Assembly: GCF_038396765.1 (NCBI RefSeq)
Contig: NZ_CP150096.1
Coordinates: forward strand, 4,943,001 to 5,007,000
Direction of reading: 5' to 3'
Source of the DNA: Chitinophaga caseinilytica
Lineage (GTDB): Bacteria; Bacteroidota; Bacteroidia; Chitinophagales; Chitinophagaceae
DNA length: 64,000 bases
The notes under the pieces: model-generated
Databases searched by the model: none
What the model saw: only the letters and a program-made list of their open reading frames with translations
What the model was told of the DNA's origin: nothing
Shown here: positions 27,701-36,214 of the stretch, piece by piece
Layout of the letters: every line of letters starts with the position of its first letter
Numbering within the stretch: the first letter of the stretch is position 1
Made by a program: the position numbers and the translations under genes

Positions 27701-28000
27701 CATTTGCAGGTTCAGCTCGGCTTTGGTGACTTTGATGGCCTTGTCTTCGTATCCGATGAACCGGAACAGCAAGGTTTTGTTCATTTCGATGGTAACGGAG
27801 TAATTACCGTTGGGATCGGTTACGGCGATGCCTTTCTTCAGATCGGCGTCTACGATGCTGACACCGGGAATGCCGGCGTGCGATTGCGCATCCGTCACTC
27901 TCCCCTTCACCGTGATCCGCTGCTGCGCCCGGGCCGTTACGCCGGCGAAAAGCAGTACGATCATGCAGAGCGCCACCACTTTCGGGTATATATTTCGCAT
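24767..28000 (-). CDS. SusC/RagA-family TonB-dependent outer-membrane transporter
   Basis: The 1077-residue transporter has a signal peptide ending at ARAQQ (about 25) and a carboxypeptidase-D-like regulatory domain (about 29-110; GRVTDAQSHAGIPGVSI). The plug domain (about 115-235) has VTNLEQLLQGKVAGM and SIEIFKDAQAASLYGSRGANG. A 22-strand beta-barrel ends in the aromatic-terminated TAGFTAEF. No STN domain, so it is not a sigma-regulating transducer. It pairs with the downstream SusD (18-bp gap) and follows the DUF5007-like gene by 32 bp. Together they form an active import complex powered by TonB-ExbBD. Confidence 0.95.
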   Translation of the reverse strand: MRNIYPKVVALCMIVLLFAGVTARAQQRITVKGRVTDAQSHAGIPGVSIVDADLKKGIAVTDPNGNYSVTIEMNKTLLFRFIGYEDKAIKVTKAELNLQMAPAEKFLKESVIVGYQKRTKETVTGAVSMVSHKDIQDVPVTNLEQLLQGKVAGMNIQNISGAPGFGGTINIRGISQLNVTGSGDEAFLSSSNPLLVIDNVPVEYDGGIDQSMLQPGAATGPLSLLPPEDIESIEIFKDAQAASLYGSRGANGVIVITTRRGNSPVPIINFNNSVFMNTPPQLRPVWGGQLERDFRTYTILNYSEYDFLAKLQFANAQFITDSLNGFYNNSTDWQGLFYQKTFNSNHNLQISGGNAKMNYKANMGYQMYQGVIKNTGFNRYTANLQLNLQPNERLRISGQLFAALGQKQRGNGGGLTGNGAGSAFSSSLLPGPSHFLDFPELRAYIENVDDNNTMNIRSYLSVDYELLKGLRLTSATSYDYTTDTRDRFNQAFSNNNQTMVYGYISRRGELNTRNGLAYNFTTNPANSEMAHNLLVTAFTEANIKELETHVRDLRNGPSDYYWGPRGYSPRFYPGNPWNNADGWNTNGTLNSATYHALSFAGVISYNFRTKYNVDFSYRADGNSASGTKSRYAINPSVGVRYNFTKEPVFKEMNFIDYGSVRGSYGINSRPASTRVNSLGYYSIYSDYNNMPAIGPDWGKMPNPFLQSEKAYQYNFGFEMSLFKGRVSVTYDTYFKESYNILQDQRLSDITGYNDIQVNGGAIVNYGHEFVLGLRPFVSSKAGGFQWNLNFNGAIARSVLTKLPAGLQMARFDDGGPFYIDLARKVGRNPFSNYIYQTEGIYQSNTDVPVDPIRGVRYKTGRGNGVTYFQAGDPRWKDVNGDYFLDDRDDNVLSGNPEPMVTGGISSTWSYKNFSLNVFASYLLKRTILNTAMTSRLMKLTQPANTEYTGPGGGSVNIYDLDLIDYWQKSGDMSKYPNIYYVWRNGQIQPFRADQTLWEEDGSYFKLNQVTLAYTFRDFNFMKRLKLRSLRAYATAFNVAIFSPYSGPNPENVSQLGRDNINGYPSARTYTAGFTAEF

Positions 28001-28032
28001 ATCAGTTTCTTTTTTGAATTGGTTTTACGATA

Positions 28033-29094
28033 TCAGTCGTCCTCGAATTTTGGCTTCTGCCTGAATTTGACGGCCACCGTCCATTCTCCGGGTTCCTGGA
28101 TGGCGAACCGTACCATCACATACCCCGCTTCCTGCCGGCCGAAATTCACGCGCTTGAAATCAAACCCGACCTGCGCCATGTCCAGCCCGCCGGAAACGTC
28201 TGTCAGCACGGGGAAAGGACTGGGAATGTCCCAGGTCACGATCGTACTGTCGGTATCGAACCGCTGGTTAAAGCCGAACTTCACGCGGGTGGCGGCCTGT
28301 GGACTGTAATAGTACAGGCTGTCCCAACGCTGCATATCGAAAACAGTGAGGGGGATGACGGTGGAATCGGGGTTGAAGAACCGCACGGAAACGGTGTTCT
28401 TCGCCGTGCCCGTTTTTACGAAAAACACGTCGATACTGTCCTTCGGCAGCAGGCGCTGCATGTAGTCGCGTACGTTCCTGGCGTCGTGCGCCTTCACGAG
28501 ACCGCCGCTGGCCAGTGGTTTCTGGATGCCGGTGATATCGTCGATCGTGTAGGGCTCGTAAGGGTGCGGGCGGCGGACGTCGAGCGTGAGGTTGCTGAAC
28601 ACGCGTTCCCCGGCCTTGTTTTTCACCCGTACGTCGAAGAAATACTTACCGTAAGCCACGGTATTGGAATCCACGTTCCAGAAGATGATCTCCCCGGAGT
28701 TTTCGCGGATGTCGAGAATGGGGCGCTTGGTGACGAAGGTTTTCGACATGATCTCGTCTATCGTCTTTTCGAACCCGCTATACCAGGTTTTCCACTGCCG
28801 GGTATCGATCTGCTGGCGGAGAATGGGCGCGGGCTGTTTATCGCCGGAGCGAATGTTCTCGAGCGTGAAAGTGAGCGGCTGGGTGGAATAATCTGCATTG
28901 AATACGTTGATGAAAACGTTCGTTTTGCCGAGCACGGCCACGAAGTTCTCGGTCGTATAGTTCATATTGTTGCTGAGGTGGTCCTGTTCATCCGGGAGCA
29001 AATCCTTATAGCATCCGGTGGTGCCCAGCAGCGTGGCAAAGAGCGCAGCGGCGGCATACAGGCGCCCCAGGTCCCAGGTATTTTTCTTTTGCAT
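28033..29094 (-). CDS. DUF5007-like lipoprotein
   Basis: The 353-residue lipoprotein starts at 29094 with a long N-terminal signal and a lipobox at LGTTGC (Cys near 28). The body is beta-rich: TENFVAVLGKTNVF, GDKQPAPILRQQIDTRQW and a C-terminal Ig-like half ending EPGEWTVAVKFRQKPKF. I recognise it as resembling the uncharacterised DUF5007 proteins that co-occur with SusCD pairs. It lies between the FAS1-CBM6 lipoprotein (11 bp) and the next SusC (32 bp), within one transcription unit. No catalytic motif seen. Likely a surface accessory. Confidence 0.72.
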   Translation of the reverse strand: MQKKNTWDLGRLYAAAALFATLLGTTGCYKDLLPDEQDHLSNNMNYTTENFVAVLGKTNVFINVFNADYSTQPLTFTLENIRSGDKQPAPILRQQIDTRQWKTWYSGFEKTIDEIMSKTFVTKRPILDIRENSGEIIFWNVDSNTVAYGKYFFDVRVKNKAGERVFSNLTLDVRRPHPYEPYTIDDITGIQKPLASGGLVKAHDARNVRDYMQRLLPKDSIDVFFVKTGTAKNTVSVRFFNPDSTVIPLTVFDMQRWDSLYYYSPQAATRVKFGFNQRFDTDSTIVTWDIPSPFPVLTDVSGGLDMAQVGFDFKRVNFGRQEAGYVMVRFAIQEPGEWTVAVKFRQKPKFEDD

Positions 29095-29105
29095 GGGTTC
29101 TCTTT

Positions 29106-30728
29106 TTATTGGGCGATCAATTTGATTTTATACAGGTTGTAACCGGCGTTATCGATTACATGTTTCAGGATATGCCGACCGGCGGTGAGGTGCACCACGG
29201 GCCCGTCGAAATCCTTGTAAACACCATACCCGCCGGAAGCAGGCACGCTCAGGGAGCCGGTGATGGCCACGTCGTCCAACTCCAGGTGCAGTTTCCCGGC
29301 GGTGCCGCCGCTGCTGTAGTTGAACGAAATTTTATAATCCCCTTCCTGTTTAACGTCGATCGAATAGGAAGTCCACTCCCCTTTCACGCCGTGACTGAGG
29401 GAATAGGTCCCGGGAACGGTAGCGTTCTTCTCGCAATCCGGCCCTTCGAACACGCGGTATTCCGCTTTGCTGTTCGATTTGTTGCCTTCGTCGGAATCGA
29501 AATACGTTTGACCGGGCAGGCCGAAGTCGAACTCAGTGGCGAAGATCTCGCCGGGAACGCTGGCGGGCTGCATGTTGTAGGGCACCCTTTCCTCGGGAAT
29601 GAATGCAAACCGGCCGGCATTGTAACCGCCCGTTTCCAGGAAGTGGTAAATAGTGGCCACGCCTTCCGTCAACTGCACGCCGGGAACGGTCAGCGTTCTC
29701 CAGGTCTGGTAACCGCCGGATTTGGGCACTGCCAGGCTGCCGGAAACGTTCACGTCGTTCACCTCGATGCGCAGCCGGCCATGGTCGTTGGGCGATGCTA
29801 CTTTCACATACAGGCGGTACTTTCCGGTCCAGTTGATCTTTACAGTGAATTTCAGCCACTCGTTGATGTTGGTATAACCGGTGTTGTACAATCCTTCGGT
29901 ACAGTTATCGAGGTCAACGCCTTCATCTTTCCGGAAATTGGCCGTGCCTTTAGCGGCGATCTCATTGTCGTGATAGGCCAGTCCTTCCCCGCCATGGTCG
30001 TAATATCCCAGTTCGATATGCCCGGGAATGCCCATGGGCTGGGAGAAATACGGCCGGCGAACGGGCGGGTAGCCCATGCGGGTGAAAGAGGAAAACCCGA
30101 AGATGTGCTTGGGCTCAAGCATATGCACCACGCCGGTAGTGGTTTTGAGGTTGGCAGCTTCCGTGGTGGTCATCACCCAGTTTTTCATGATGCGGCTTTC
30201 GTTCTTGTCGGAATACTGGATCACCATCGATCCGCCGTTCTCGATGCCGGAAGCAGTGGTGATGATGGCCTTTCCGTTCATTTCGTAGCCATAGGGCGTT
30301 ACGAGGTTCATACCGTCTGCATAGCGCAGGGTATCGAGGTCGTATGTGCCTTCGAGCATGTAGCGGGACAGCAATGTGTCCCAGATGCCGAGGCGAACGC
30401 TGTCTACCGTCCAGTTACCGGGATCGCCGCGCTTTTCGCGGGTGAAATTGATATCGTACATCGCTGCCGCGATGGAAAAATCCTGCGGAACGAAGAACGT
30501 GACCTTGCCGGATTTCAGTTTATCGGCGAGGCCGGTCTTGTCCAGCAGATAGATGAGCGTATCGTACAATCCGCCTTTATTGGCGCTTTTGAGAAAATCG
30601 TAGGTCGACATTTTAACTTCCCGGATGGGCTGCATGTCGCGGAATTCCTCGTTCTTCTTCACGCAGGAGAAGGTGGCGGCCATGAGGCCGGCGATAAGAA
30701 CGGGGATACTGAAGGAAAACTTTTTCAT
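29106..30728 (-). CDS. Lipoprotein with fasciclin domain fused to two CBM6-like carbohydrate-binding modules
   Basis: 540 residues from the ATG at 30728, giving signal peptide MKKFSFSIPVLIAGLMAATFSC (Cys near 22). A longer upstream frame start has no signal. Residues about 35-185 form a FAS1-like domain (STYDFLKSANKGGLYDT, VTFFVPQDFSIAAAMYD, TGVVHMLEP). Two CBM6-like beta-sandwich modules follow. Module one (about 210-375) has GHIELGYYDHGGEGLAYHD, NINEWLKFTVKINWTGKYRL and GGYQTWRTLTVP. Module two (about 380-540) has GEIFATEFDFG, EWTSYSIDVKQEGDYKISF and GGYGVYKDF. CBM6 modules bind beta-glycans such as xylan, beta-glucan or agarose. The gene lies 11 bp after SusD, in the same operon. The combination looks like a surface glycan-binding protein. 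Confidence 0.82.
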   Translation of the reverse strand: MKKFSFSIPVLIAGLMAATFSCVKKNEEFRDMQPIREVKMSTYDFLKSANKGGLYDTLIYLLDKTGLADKLKSGKVTFFVPQDFSIAAAMYDINFTREKRGDPGNWTVDSVRLGIWDTLLSRYMLEGTYDLDTLRYADGMNLVTPYGYEMNGKAIITTASGIENGGSMVIQYSDKNESRIMKNWVMTTTEAANLKTTTGVVHMLEPKHIFGFSSFTRMGYPPVRRPYFSQPMGIPGHIELGYYDHGGEGLAYHDNEIAAKGTANFRKDEGVDLDNCTEGLYNTGYTNINEWLKFTVKINWTGKYRLYVKVASPNDHGRLRIEVNDVNVSGSLAVPKSGGYQTWRTLTVPGVQLTEGVATIYHFLETGGYNAGRFAFIPEERVPYNMQPASVPGEIFATEFDFGLPGQTYFDSDEGNKSNSKAEYRVFEGPDCEKNATVPGTYSLSHGVKGEWTSYSIDVKQEGDYKISFNYSSGGTAGKLHLELDDVAITGSLSVPASGGYGVYKDFDGPVVHLTAGRHILKHVIDNAGYNLYKIKLIAQ

Positions 30729-30739
30729 ATAGCCGGTTT

Positions 30740-32242
30740 TTACTTCCAGTAATGGGTTTGAACGAGTTTGGGATTGAGGCCGAGCGCGGCGCGGGAAATC
30801 GGCCAGTAGATGGCCCCGTTGTCTACATCGGTTTGGGACAGCCCGGTGTATTCGGGCACTTTGCCGAAGGTCACGAGGTCGTACCACAGCCATCCTTCGC
30901 CGATCAGTTCGCGTCTGCGCTCCTGGAAGATCTCTTCCATCAGTTCATCTTCCGAAACCGTGTTCAGCACCGGTGTCAGGTTGCGGTTGGCGCGCTGATC
31001 GTTGAGCAGGCCCAGTGCCCCGCTGAAGTCGCCCGTCCGCAGCATGCATTCCGCCTGCAGCAGGAGCAGTTCTTCGTACCGGAACACCGAAATGGCGGAG
31101 TTGAAGAACCGCAGCGTGGGGTTCTTCACGGCATTGTTCAGCATCTTGATCTTGTAGAACATCGGCTGCATGGCGCCCATGTCGGTGAAGAACGTGGCGA
31201 TGCGCGTATCGCTGGCGAGGTGGAAAATGTTGAGTATACTGTCTTTCGACACGAAAATATCCGCTTCTTTCTTCGACACTTCCGGGTAGCGGAGCGTCCA
31301 GTTCTCGAGCTGGCCGGTGGTGGAAATTTCCGCGTGGTCGAAGTTCATATCCAGCTGGAAGATATTCTCGTTCCTGCGGCCGCGGAACGTTCCGCCGTTG
31401 CTCGTAAGGTCGGTAACGGATACGCGGGCATACGCGGTTTTGGTACCATTGCCCCGTACGATCTGAATGGCGTCGAGCGCGCCCTGGTAATCTTTCTGCC
31501 AGGCGCGGATGTGGGCCTGCAGTGTAAGCCCCGCGCCTTTGGTGGCCAGGATCCCGCGCCAGTGGCTGATGCCCTGACCGCGATAGTTGCCGGGCTGCTC
31601 CGGATTGGTACCGTCGAACTGCCAGGGCAGCTTATTGATCGCAGTGTTCACTTCGTTGAACGCAAAGTTCAGCACTTCGTTCTGATCGGTACGGGCAACG
31701 GTGGTGAAATCGCCGCTGCCGGGCTCGGTGATGAGGGGCACGTCTCCCCAGATGCGCACCATGTAGAAGTAAGTGAATGCGCGGATGAAGCGTACCTGTG
31801 CGAGGTCCAGGTCCATTTCGGTTTTGGAATACCGCTCGTCCAACGCCGGGATCCCCTGCAGTTTGGCGATGGCGATATTGCATTGGGCGATGGTGGCGTA
31901 AAACTTGCGCCAGTCGCGCCAGGTGTCCATGGTAGCGTAGTTGGCGGTGAGCCGGTTGTCGCGCACGGCCTGGAGATCGCCTCGCTGCGTAACGGTGAAT
32001 TGTCCTGCCCGCATCTCGCCGTGTGCCCAATAGGCGTTTTCATTGCAGAGTGCCGCGCGCAGCAGCCCGTAGCAGGCGAAGCTGCCCGCCCAGGCGTCGT
32101 TCTTGGTGGCCCACATATTCTCCTCGGTGACGGCGCGGGTACTTTCGATGTCGAGCATGTCTTTGCACGACGACCAGCCGGCAGCCAGGAGAAGGGTGAG
32201 GCCGCCTATCCATATTTTTCGCATGAGATTGCTTTTTTGCAT
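30740..32242 (-). CDS. SusD/RagB-family outer-membrane lipoprotein
   Basis: Up to 500 residues. The ATG at 32242 overlaps the SusC stop as TAATG, suggesting coupled translation; an ATG 18 bp further in (32224) would give a more classical signal MRKIWIGGLTLLLAAGWSSC. Both carry a lipobox (Cys near 20-26). SusD motifs are QVRFIRAFTYFYMVRIWGDVP, LLLQAECMLRTGDFSGAL and RRRELIGEGWLWYDLVTFG. It would form the lid of the short SusC encoded immediately upstream. Its neighbours on the other side are the FAS1-CBM6 lipoprotein. Confidence 0.93.
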   Translation of the reverse strand: MQKSNLMRKIWIGGLTLLLAAGWSSCKDMLDIESTRAVTEENMWATKNDAWAGSFACYGLLRAALCNENAYWAHGEMRAGQFTVTQRGDLQAVRDNRLTANYATMDTWRDWRKFYATIAQCNIAIAKLQGIPALDERYSKTEMDLDLAQVRFIRAFTYFYMVRIWGDVPLITEPGSGDFTTVARTDQNEVLNFAFNEVNTAINKLPWQFDGTNPEQPGNYRGQGISHWRGILATKGAGLTLQAHIRAWQKDYQGALDAIQIVRGNGTKTAYARVSVTDLTSNGGTFRGRRNENIFQLDMNFDHAEISTTGQLENWTLRYPEVSKKEADIFVSKDSILNIFHLASDTRIATFFTDMGAMQPMFYKIKMLNNAVKNPTLRFFNSAISVFRYEELLLLQAECMLRTGDFSGALGLLNDQRANRNLTPVLNTVSEDELMEEIFQERRRELIGEGWLWYDLVTFGKVPEYTGLSQTDVDNGAIYWPISRAALGLNPKLVQTHYWK

Positions 32243-35217
32243 TAGAACTGTAAGTTGAAGCCCAGTGTGAAGCTTTTCGGCTGGGCCCAGTTATACCCGC
32301 CCTGGTCGTATCCCAGGTAGCTGAACGCTTCCGGATCGCCGCCTCGGTAGCGGGTCCAGGTCAGGAGGTTGTTACCGGTACCGTATACACGCAGCGACTG
32401 CAGGCCGCGTTTGGCGAGCCATGCGCTGCGGAAATTATAGGTAAGGGTCAGCGAGCGCAGGCGCACGTAGGAACCGTCTTCCAGGAACAGCGTCTGGTTC
32501 ACCTGGTACGGGCGTACCGCGCTCCAGGGGTTGTACCGCGGGATGCGGTCCATATCGCCCTCGGGCTCTGCCCAGTAAAACACTTCCTTCACCGCACCGA
32601 TATCGTCTGCACCTTCGCGGTTGGCGAAGTCGTAGCGCGCGGCGAGGTTTTCGTTGATGAGCTTGCGGCCGAAAGCGTAGCTCAGCAAAAAGTTCAGCTC
32701 GAAATCGCGGTATTTGAACGTATTGGCCCATCCGCCCTGCACTTTGGGATTGTGCGAGCCTTCCATGATGCGGTCGTTATCGTCGATCACGTTATCGCCG
32801 TTCCGGTCGATCCAGATCGGGTCTCCGCCTTTCATGGCGATGCCCTGGTAGGTCATGCCCGCGGGAACGTCTGCATTGGAAGCATAAATGCCTTCGTTCT
32901 GCAGCAACCAGAACCGGTCTGTGGGAAAGCCCACTTCGAACCGGCGGTTGCCCAGCACAACGGCGGTTTGCCCGCCGGGCAGCGCCAGCAGTTTGTTCTG
33001 GTTCATGGAAGCGTTGATGGCGGACGACCAGGCAAAGGTTTTGTTTTGGATGATGGACGCCTCCAGCGTGAGCTCCACACCGGAATTGCGGATATCCATC
33101 CCATTCTGCCATACGCCGGAATAGCCGTACTCCTGCGCTACCGGCGTTTTCAGCAGCAGATCGCGATCGGTGCGCGCATACACGTCTACAGACGCCTTGA
33201 TGCGATCGTTCGCAAAACCGAAATCGATCCCGCCGTTGATCTGGTCGGTATAGGCCCATCCGATCCCGGGCGCCACGTACCCCAGTTCATACGCCGCATT
33301 CAGCACGGGGAAGGCGTTGTAGGTCGACAGGTTGGGCGTTCCCTCCCATCCGATCTCCACGTTGTAAATGGGGCCGTCTTTATAATAGTCGAGCGAGAAC
33401 ACTTTGCCCATGCGCCCCGCGCTGCCGCGCAGGCGAAGCGTGCTGAGGGCTTTGGAATCCTGGAGGAAGGGCTCGTTGGAAACGTTCCACGATACCGCGG
33501 CCGTTGGGAACAGCTTCCAGCGGTTCTCTTCCGTAACGTTGGAGCTGCCGTCCTGCCGCAGATACAGCATCACGTTATACTTGCCGGCGTAATCGTATTC
33601 GATGTTGCCGTAAAAGCTGGCCAGCGCCGCGCGGATGCGGTCCTTGAAATTGGCCGTGAGCCGCAGGTTGTGAGACCCGTTGTCCGGATTGCCGGGCGAA
33701 CTGGGCTGGTAGATTTTGATGTAGTCGCTTTTGCCGCGGTAACCTTTGCCGTACATGTAGCTCCAGCGGTCCCACTGGTTGTACTGGCCGGCCGTCACCG
33801 TCAGGTGGTGCCGTTTGCCGAGGTAGCGGCTGAACTCCAGCGAATTGTCGAGCGTCATGCGGTTTTGCAGGCCGTCGAAGTTGGAGGCGAAGTTGTTACC
33901 GTCGTTCACCGTGCTGGGCATGAACAGGTCGCGGAAATTCTGTCCGTAATCGATGGAGAAACGGGAGTTGAATTTCAGCCAGGGCGCAAACTGGTAGGAA
34001 AGATTGTTCAGGACGCGCACGTTGGTGTTGCGGTTATTATCGATCCCGTCGTCCAGGTATCCGTAATAGGCTTCGAGGAGGCCTTTGTTGGGGGAAGGCG
34101 GCCGGTCGAGGTTGAGGATGTAATCCTGGTCGCCCATGCGGTCGCGGAGCGACTGGTTCCTTTTCCTGTTCAGCATGGATGCGCTGATGTAGGTGCTCCA
34201 GTCGAGCCGTTTGGCTGGTGTGATGTTGATCCCGAAGTTGACGTTGTAGCGGCGCGCGAGGGTGTTATCCTGGCCCTGCTGCGTGGCCTGGCCTACGCCG
34301 AAACGGAAGCTGGCGAGGCGATTGCCGCCGCTTACGCCTGCGTGGAGACCTGTCATCCAGCCGTTGCGATAATAGGCTTCGTCCCAGTCGGCGGTGCCGT
34401 AATACTGGGCGTTGGTGGAATCTGCCAGGTACGCGGGGAAGCTGCGGTATTGTTCGGCGGTGGCGTAGCGGTCGTAGAACGGCAGGCGGAAATCGCGTTC
34501 CCAGCGGCCGTTGACCACTTTCATGGAAGGTTTGAGCGACATGCCCGCGTATCCGTTCACTTCCACGCGGAGCTCGCCGGTGCGGGGCCCGCGGGTGGAG
34601 ATCTGGATAACGCCGGCGGAAGCCGACGGACCGTATTTCGCGGTGGCGGCGGCGTCTTTCAGCACTTCGATGCTGCGGATGTCGTTGACGTCGATATAAG
34701 CGAGCGGGTCTATTTCGGTGCCGATGCGGTTGAAGTCGAACCGCTGGATGTCATACGCAAAGGCATGATCGTATTGCAACGGCATGCCGTCTATCACATA
34801 CAGGGGTTGTGCAGCGAAAACATCGCCGTTCTTCAGGAGCAGACCGGAGGCGCCGCGGATGAAGAGGGCGTTCCGTTTGCCGGGCTCGGCGGAAGGGATG
34901 CGGACGTCCACACCGGTGGCGCGGCCCGAAAGCACGGCGTTGATCCCCATGTACGGGAGTTTGCGGGCCTGGTCGAGGTCCGGCGAGGAAACGGCGCCCC
35001 TGTTGCGGAGCATCATGTCCGTATTCCGGAAGTAACCGGCTGTGTCGAGTGAGGAAGCCGGGAGTTGTTTAAGCCGGTCAGTGGCGTCGTTGGCGGCCGG
35101 CTTGGAGCTGTCGGCCCTGTTGAACACCTTTTTCTGAGCGGCGGCGCCGGTCCCCATCGTCAGCAGTGCGAGCAGGATGACCTGCTTTTTGCGGAGAGGT
35201 GGGTAGAAATATGTCAT
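32242..35217 (-). CDS. SusC/RagA-family TonB-dependent transporter lacking the N-terminal regulatory domain
   Basis: About 991 residues from the ATG at 35217 (MTYFYPPLRKKQ then a hydrophobic signal to GTGAAAQ). An upstream start at 35295 would place 26 hydrophilic residues before the signal. After the signal a short linker (KKVFNRADSSKP) leads directly to the plug: ALFIRGASGLLLKN, then YVIDGMPLQYD, then SIEVLKDAAATAKYGPSASAGV. So the carboxypeptidase-D-like domain usual in SusC is absent. The barrel is complete and ends in TLGFNLQF. It is the first gene of the eight-gene locus. The second SusC of the locus keeps the domain, so the two are not recent duplicates. Confidence 0.93.
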   Translation of the reverse strand: MTYFYPPLRKKQVILLALLTMGTGAAAQKKVFNRADSSKPAANDATDRLKQLPASSLDTAGYFRNTDMMLRNRGAVSSPDLDQARKLPYMGINAVLSGRATGVDVRIPSAEPGKRNALFIRGASGLLLKNGDVFAAQPLYVIDGMPLQYDHAFAYDIQRFDFNRIGTEIDPLAYIDVNDIRSIEVLKDAAATAKYGPSASAGVIQISTRGPRTGELRVEVNGYAGMSLKPSMKVVNGRWERDFRLPFYDRYATAEQYRSFPAYLADSTNAQYYGTADWDEAYYRNGWMTGLHAGVSGGNRLASFRFGVGQATQQGQDNTLARRYNVNFGINITPAKRLDWSTYISASMLNRKRNQSLRDRMGDQDYILNLDRPPSPNKGLLEAYYGYLDDGIDNNRNTNVRVLNNLSYQFAPWLKFNSRFSIDYGQNFRDLFMPSTVNDGNNFASNFDGLQNRMTLDNSLEFSRYLGKRHHLTVTAGQYNQWDRWSYMYGKGYRGKSDYIKIYQPSSPGNPDNGSHNLRLTANFKDRIRAALASFYGNIEYDYAGKYNVMLYLRQDGSSNVTEENRWKLFPTAAVSWNVSNEPFLQDSKALSTLRLRGSAGRMGKVFSLDYYKDGPIYNVEIGWEGTPNLSTYNAFPVLNAAYELGYVAPGIGWAYTDQINGGIDFGFANDRIKASVDVYARTDRDLLLKTPVAQEYGYSGVWQNGMDIRNSGVELTLEASIIQNKTFAWSSAINASMNQNKLLALPGGQTAVVLGNRRFEVGFPTDRFWLLQNEGIYASNADVPAGMTYQGIAMKGGDPIWIDRNGDNVIDDNDRIMEGSHNPKVQGGWANTFKYRDFELNFLLSYAFGRKLINENLAARYDFANREGADDIGAVKEVFYWAEPEGDMDRIPRYNPWSAVRPYQVNQTLFLEDGSYVRLRSLTLTYNFRSAWLAKRGLQSLRVYGTGNNLLTWTRYRGGDPEAFSYLGYDQGGYNWAQPKSFTLGFNLQF

Positions 35218-35255
35218 ATGGAGCAATTGGTTGTTAGCATATATAAGTTCCCCTG

Positions 35256-35310
35256 CCCGCCACGGCAAGGAGGTGGCGGGAATGTGGCATGGCAATGCCT
35301 GAACGCGCCA
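35256..35310 (-). promoter_or_regulatory. Hairpins in the leader of the SusCD locus
   Basis: An 8-bp inverted repeat CCCGCCAC/GTGGCGGG (35256-35263 with 35273-35280), loop of nine bases, followed by GGCAT/ATGCC about 10 bp further. They lie 39-90 bp ahead of the SusC start at 35217, in the untranslated leader. No T-run follows on the minus strand, so it is not a simple terminator; a post-transcriptional control element or a repetitive palindrome is possible. Confidence 0.35.
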
Positions 35311-36205
35311 TGGTGGCCGTCAGGAATTCATACCTTCGATAATTTCTGCTGATAATACGTGTGGACCCTCAGTTGATACCGGAGTTCCCCTTGGTGGTTC
35401 TTACGCATGGCAGTTCGGGCGTCACGTGTATTCGTATAGGTTACTGCCTCATTTCAAATTCGGGGGCCAGGGGAAGCCGATGGGATCGAGGGTTATCCGA
35501 AGCTGCGGAATGTCTGGGCAGCGGGTGATAAATAGTGCATGTTGAACGTGGTTTGAATAATGAAGGGATATTTATCCATCCTTCCGGAAATACGATCTGC
35601 GATATACAAGTTGGATTGAAAGATACATCGGCTGTTGATTCCCGTCAAGCATGGAGGCTGTTTTGCATACAAATTAAACGTCAAATGTTAAAATTTCTTA
35701 AATATTTGCCAAAATCACATGATGAATGATCATAATGACAGTTTAAAAGTATTAAATTCAATTAATTTCCTCTTTCATTTTCACATTATTTTTATGTTAA
35801 CGAAAGATTATTGAACTCATTGAAAGTAAGTAAAGTCCCCATATCCAGATTTCCCACGCGCACAATCGATTCCATTTTCCAAATCTAGTGGATTGATGGG
35901 AGCGTTCCCATACTGAACCACGGAATAGACAAGGTTTTCCAGAAATGAAGCATTACAAAATGGGAAATGAAAGTTGTTTGCGATGCAATAACCGTGTATT
36001 TCAGACACTTAAATCAACAACCCCGCGAAACGCCGCCAATCGGGTGTTTCAGACATGTTCAAGTAGTTATGTAGTACTTATTACATGTATTATTTGCTGG
36101 CGTAAATTGTTCGTTTTTTTGTGCTTGCGCTCCATTATTATTCTTCAAAAAAATTAGCCGCCCTTGTCCGGATTTATCGGCCAACCGGTACTATATTGAA
36201 AAACA
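35311..36205. other. AT-rich intergenic stretch without a convincing gene
   Basis: About 900 bp, clearly richer in A/T than the flanking genes, especially 35660-35830 and 36060-36200. Frames of 60-70 codons exist on both strands (35493-35684 minus, 35535-35729 plus, 35817-36008 minus, 35945-36157 plus), but they overlap, lack recognised motifs or signals, and resemble degraded DNA. A short palindrome GGATA-TT-TATCC lies at about 35566-35577. A minus-strand TAGATTTG (35887-35880) matches a -7 box without a -33 partner. It separates the minus-strand SusCD locus from plus-strand genes and should contain both promoters. Confidence 0.5.
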
Positions 36206-36214
36206 ATGCAACCC

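Noticed and set aside
35493..36157. Four frames of 60-70 codons in the AT-rich gap
   Set aside because: They overlap on opposite strands, have no signal, motif or promoter-matched start, and look random.
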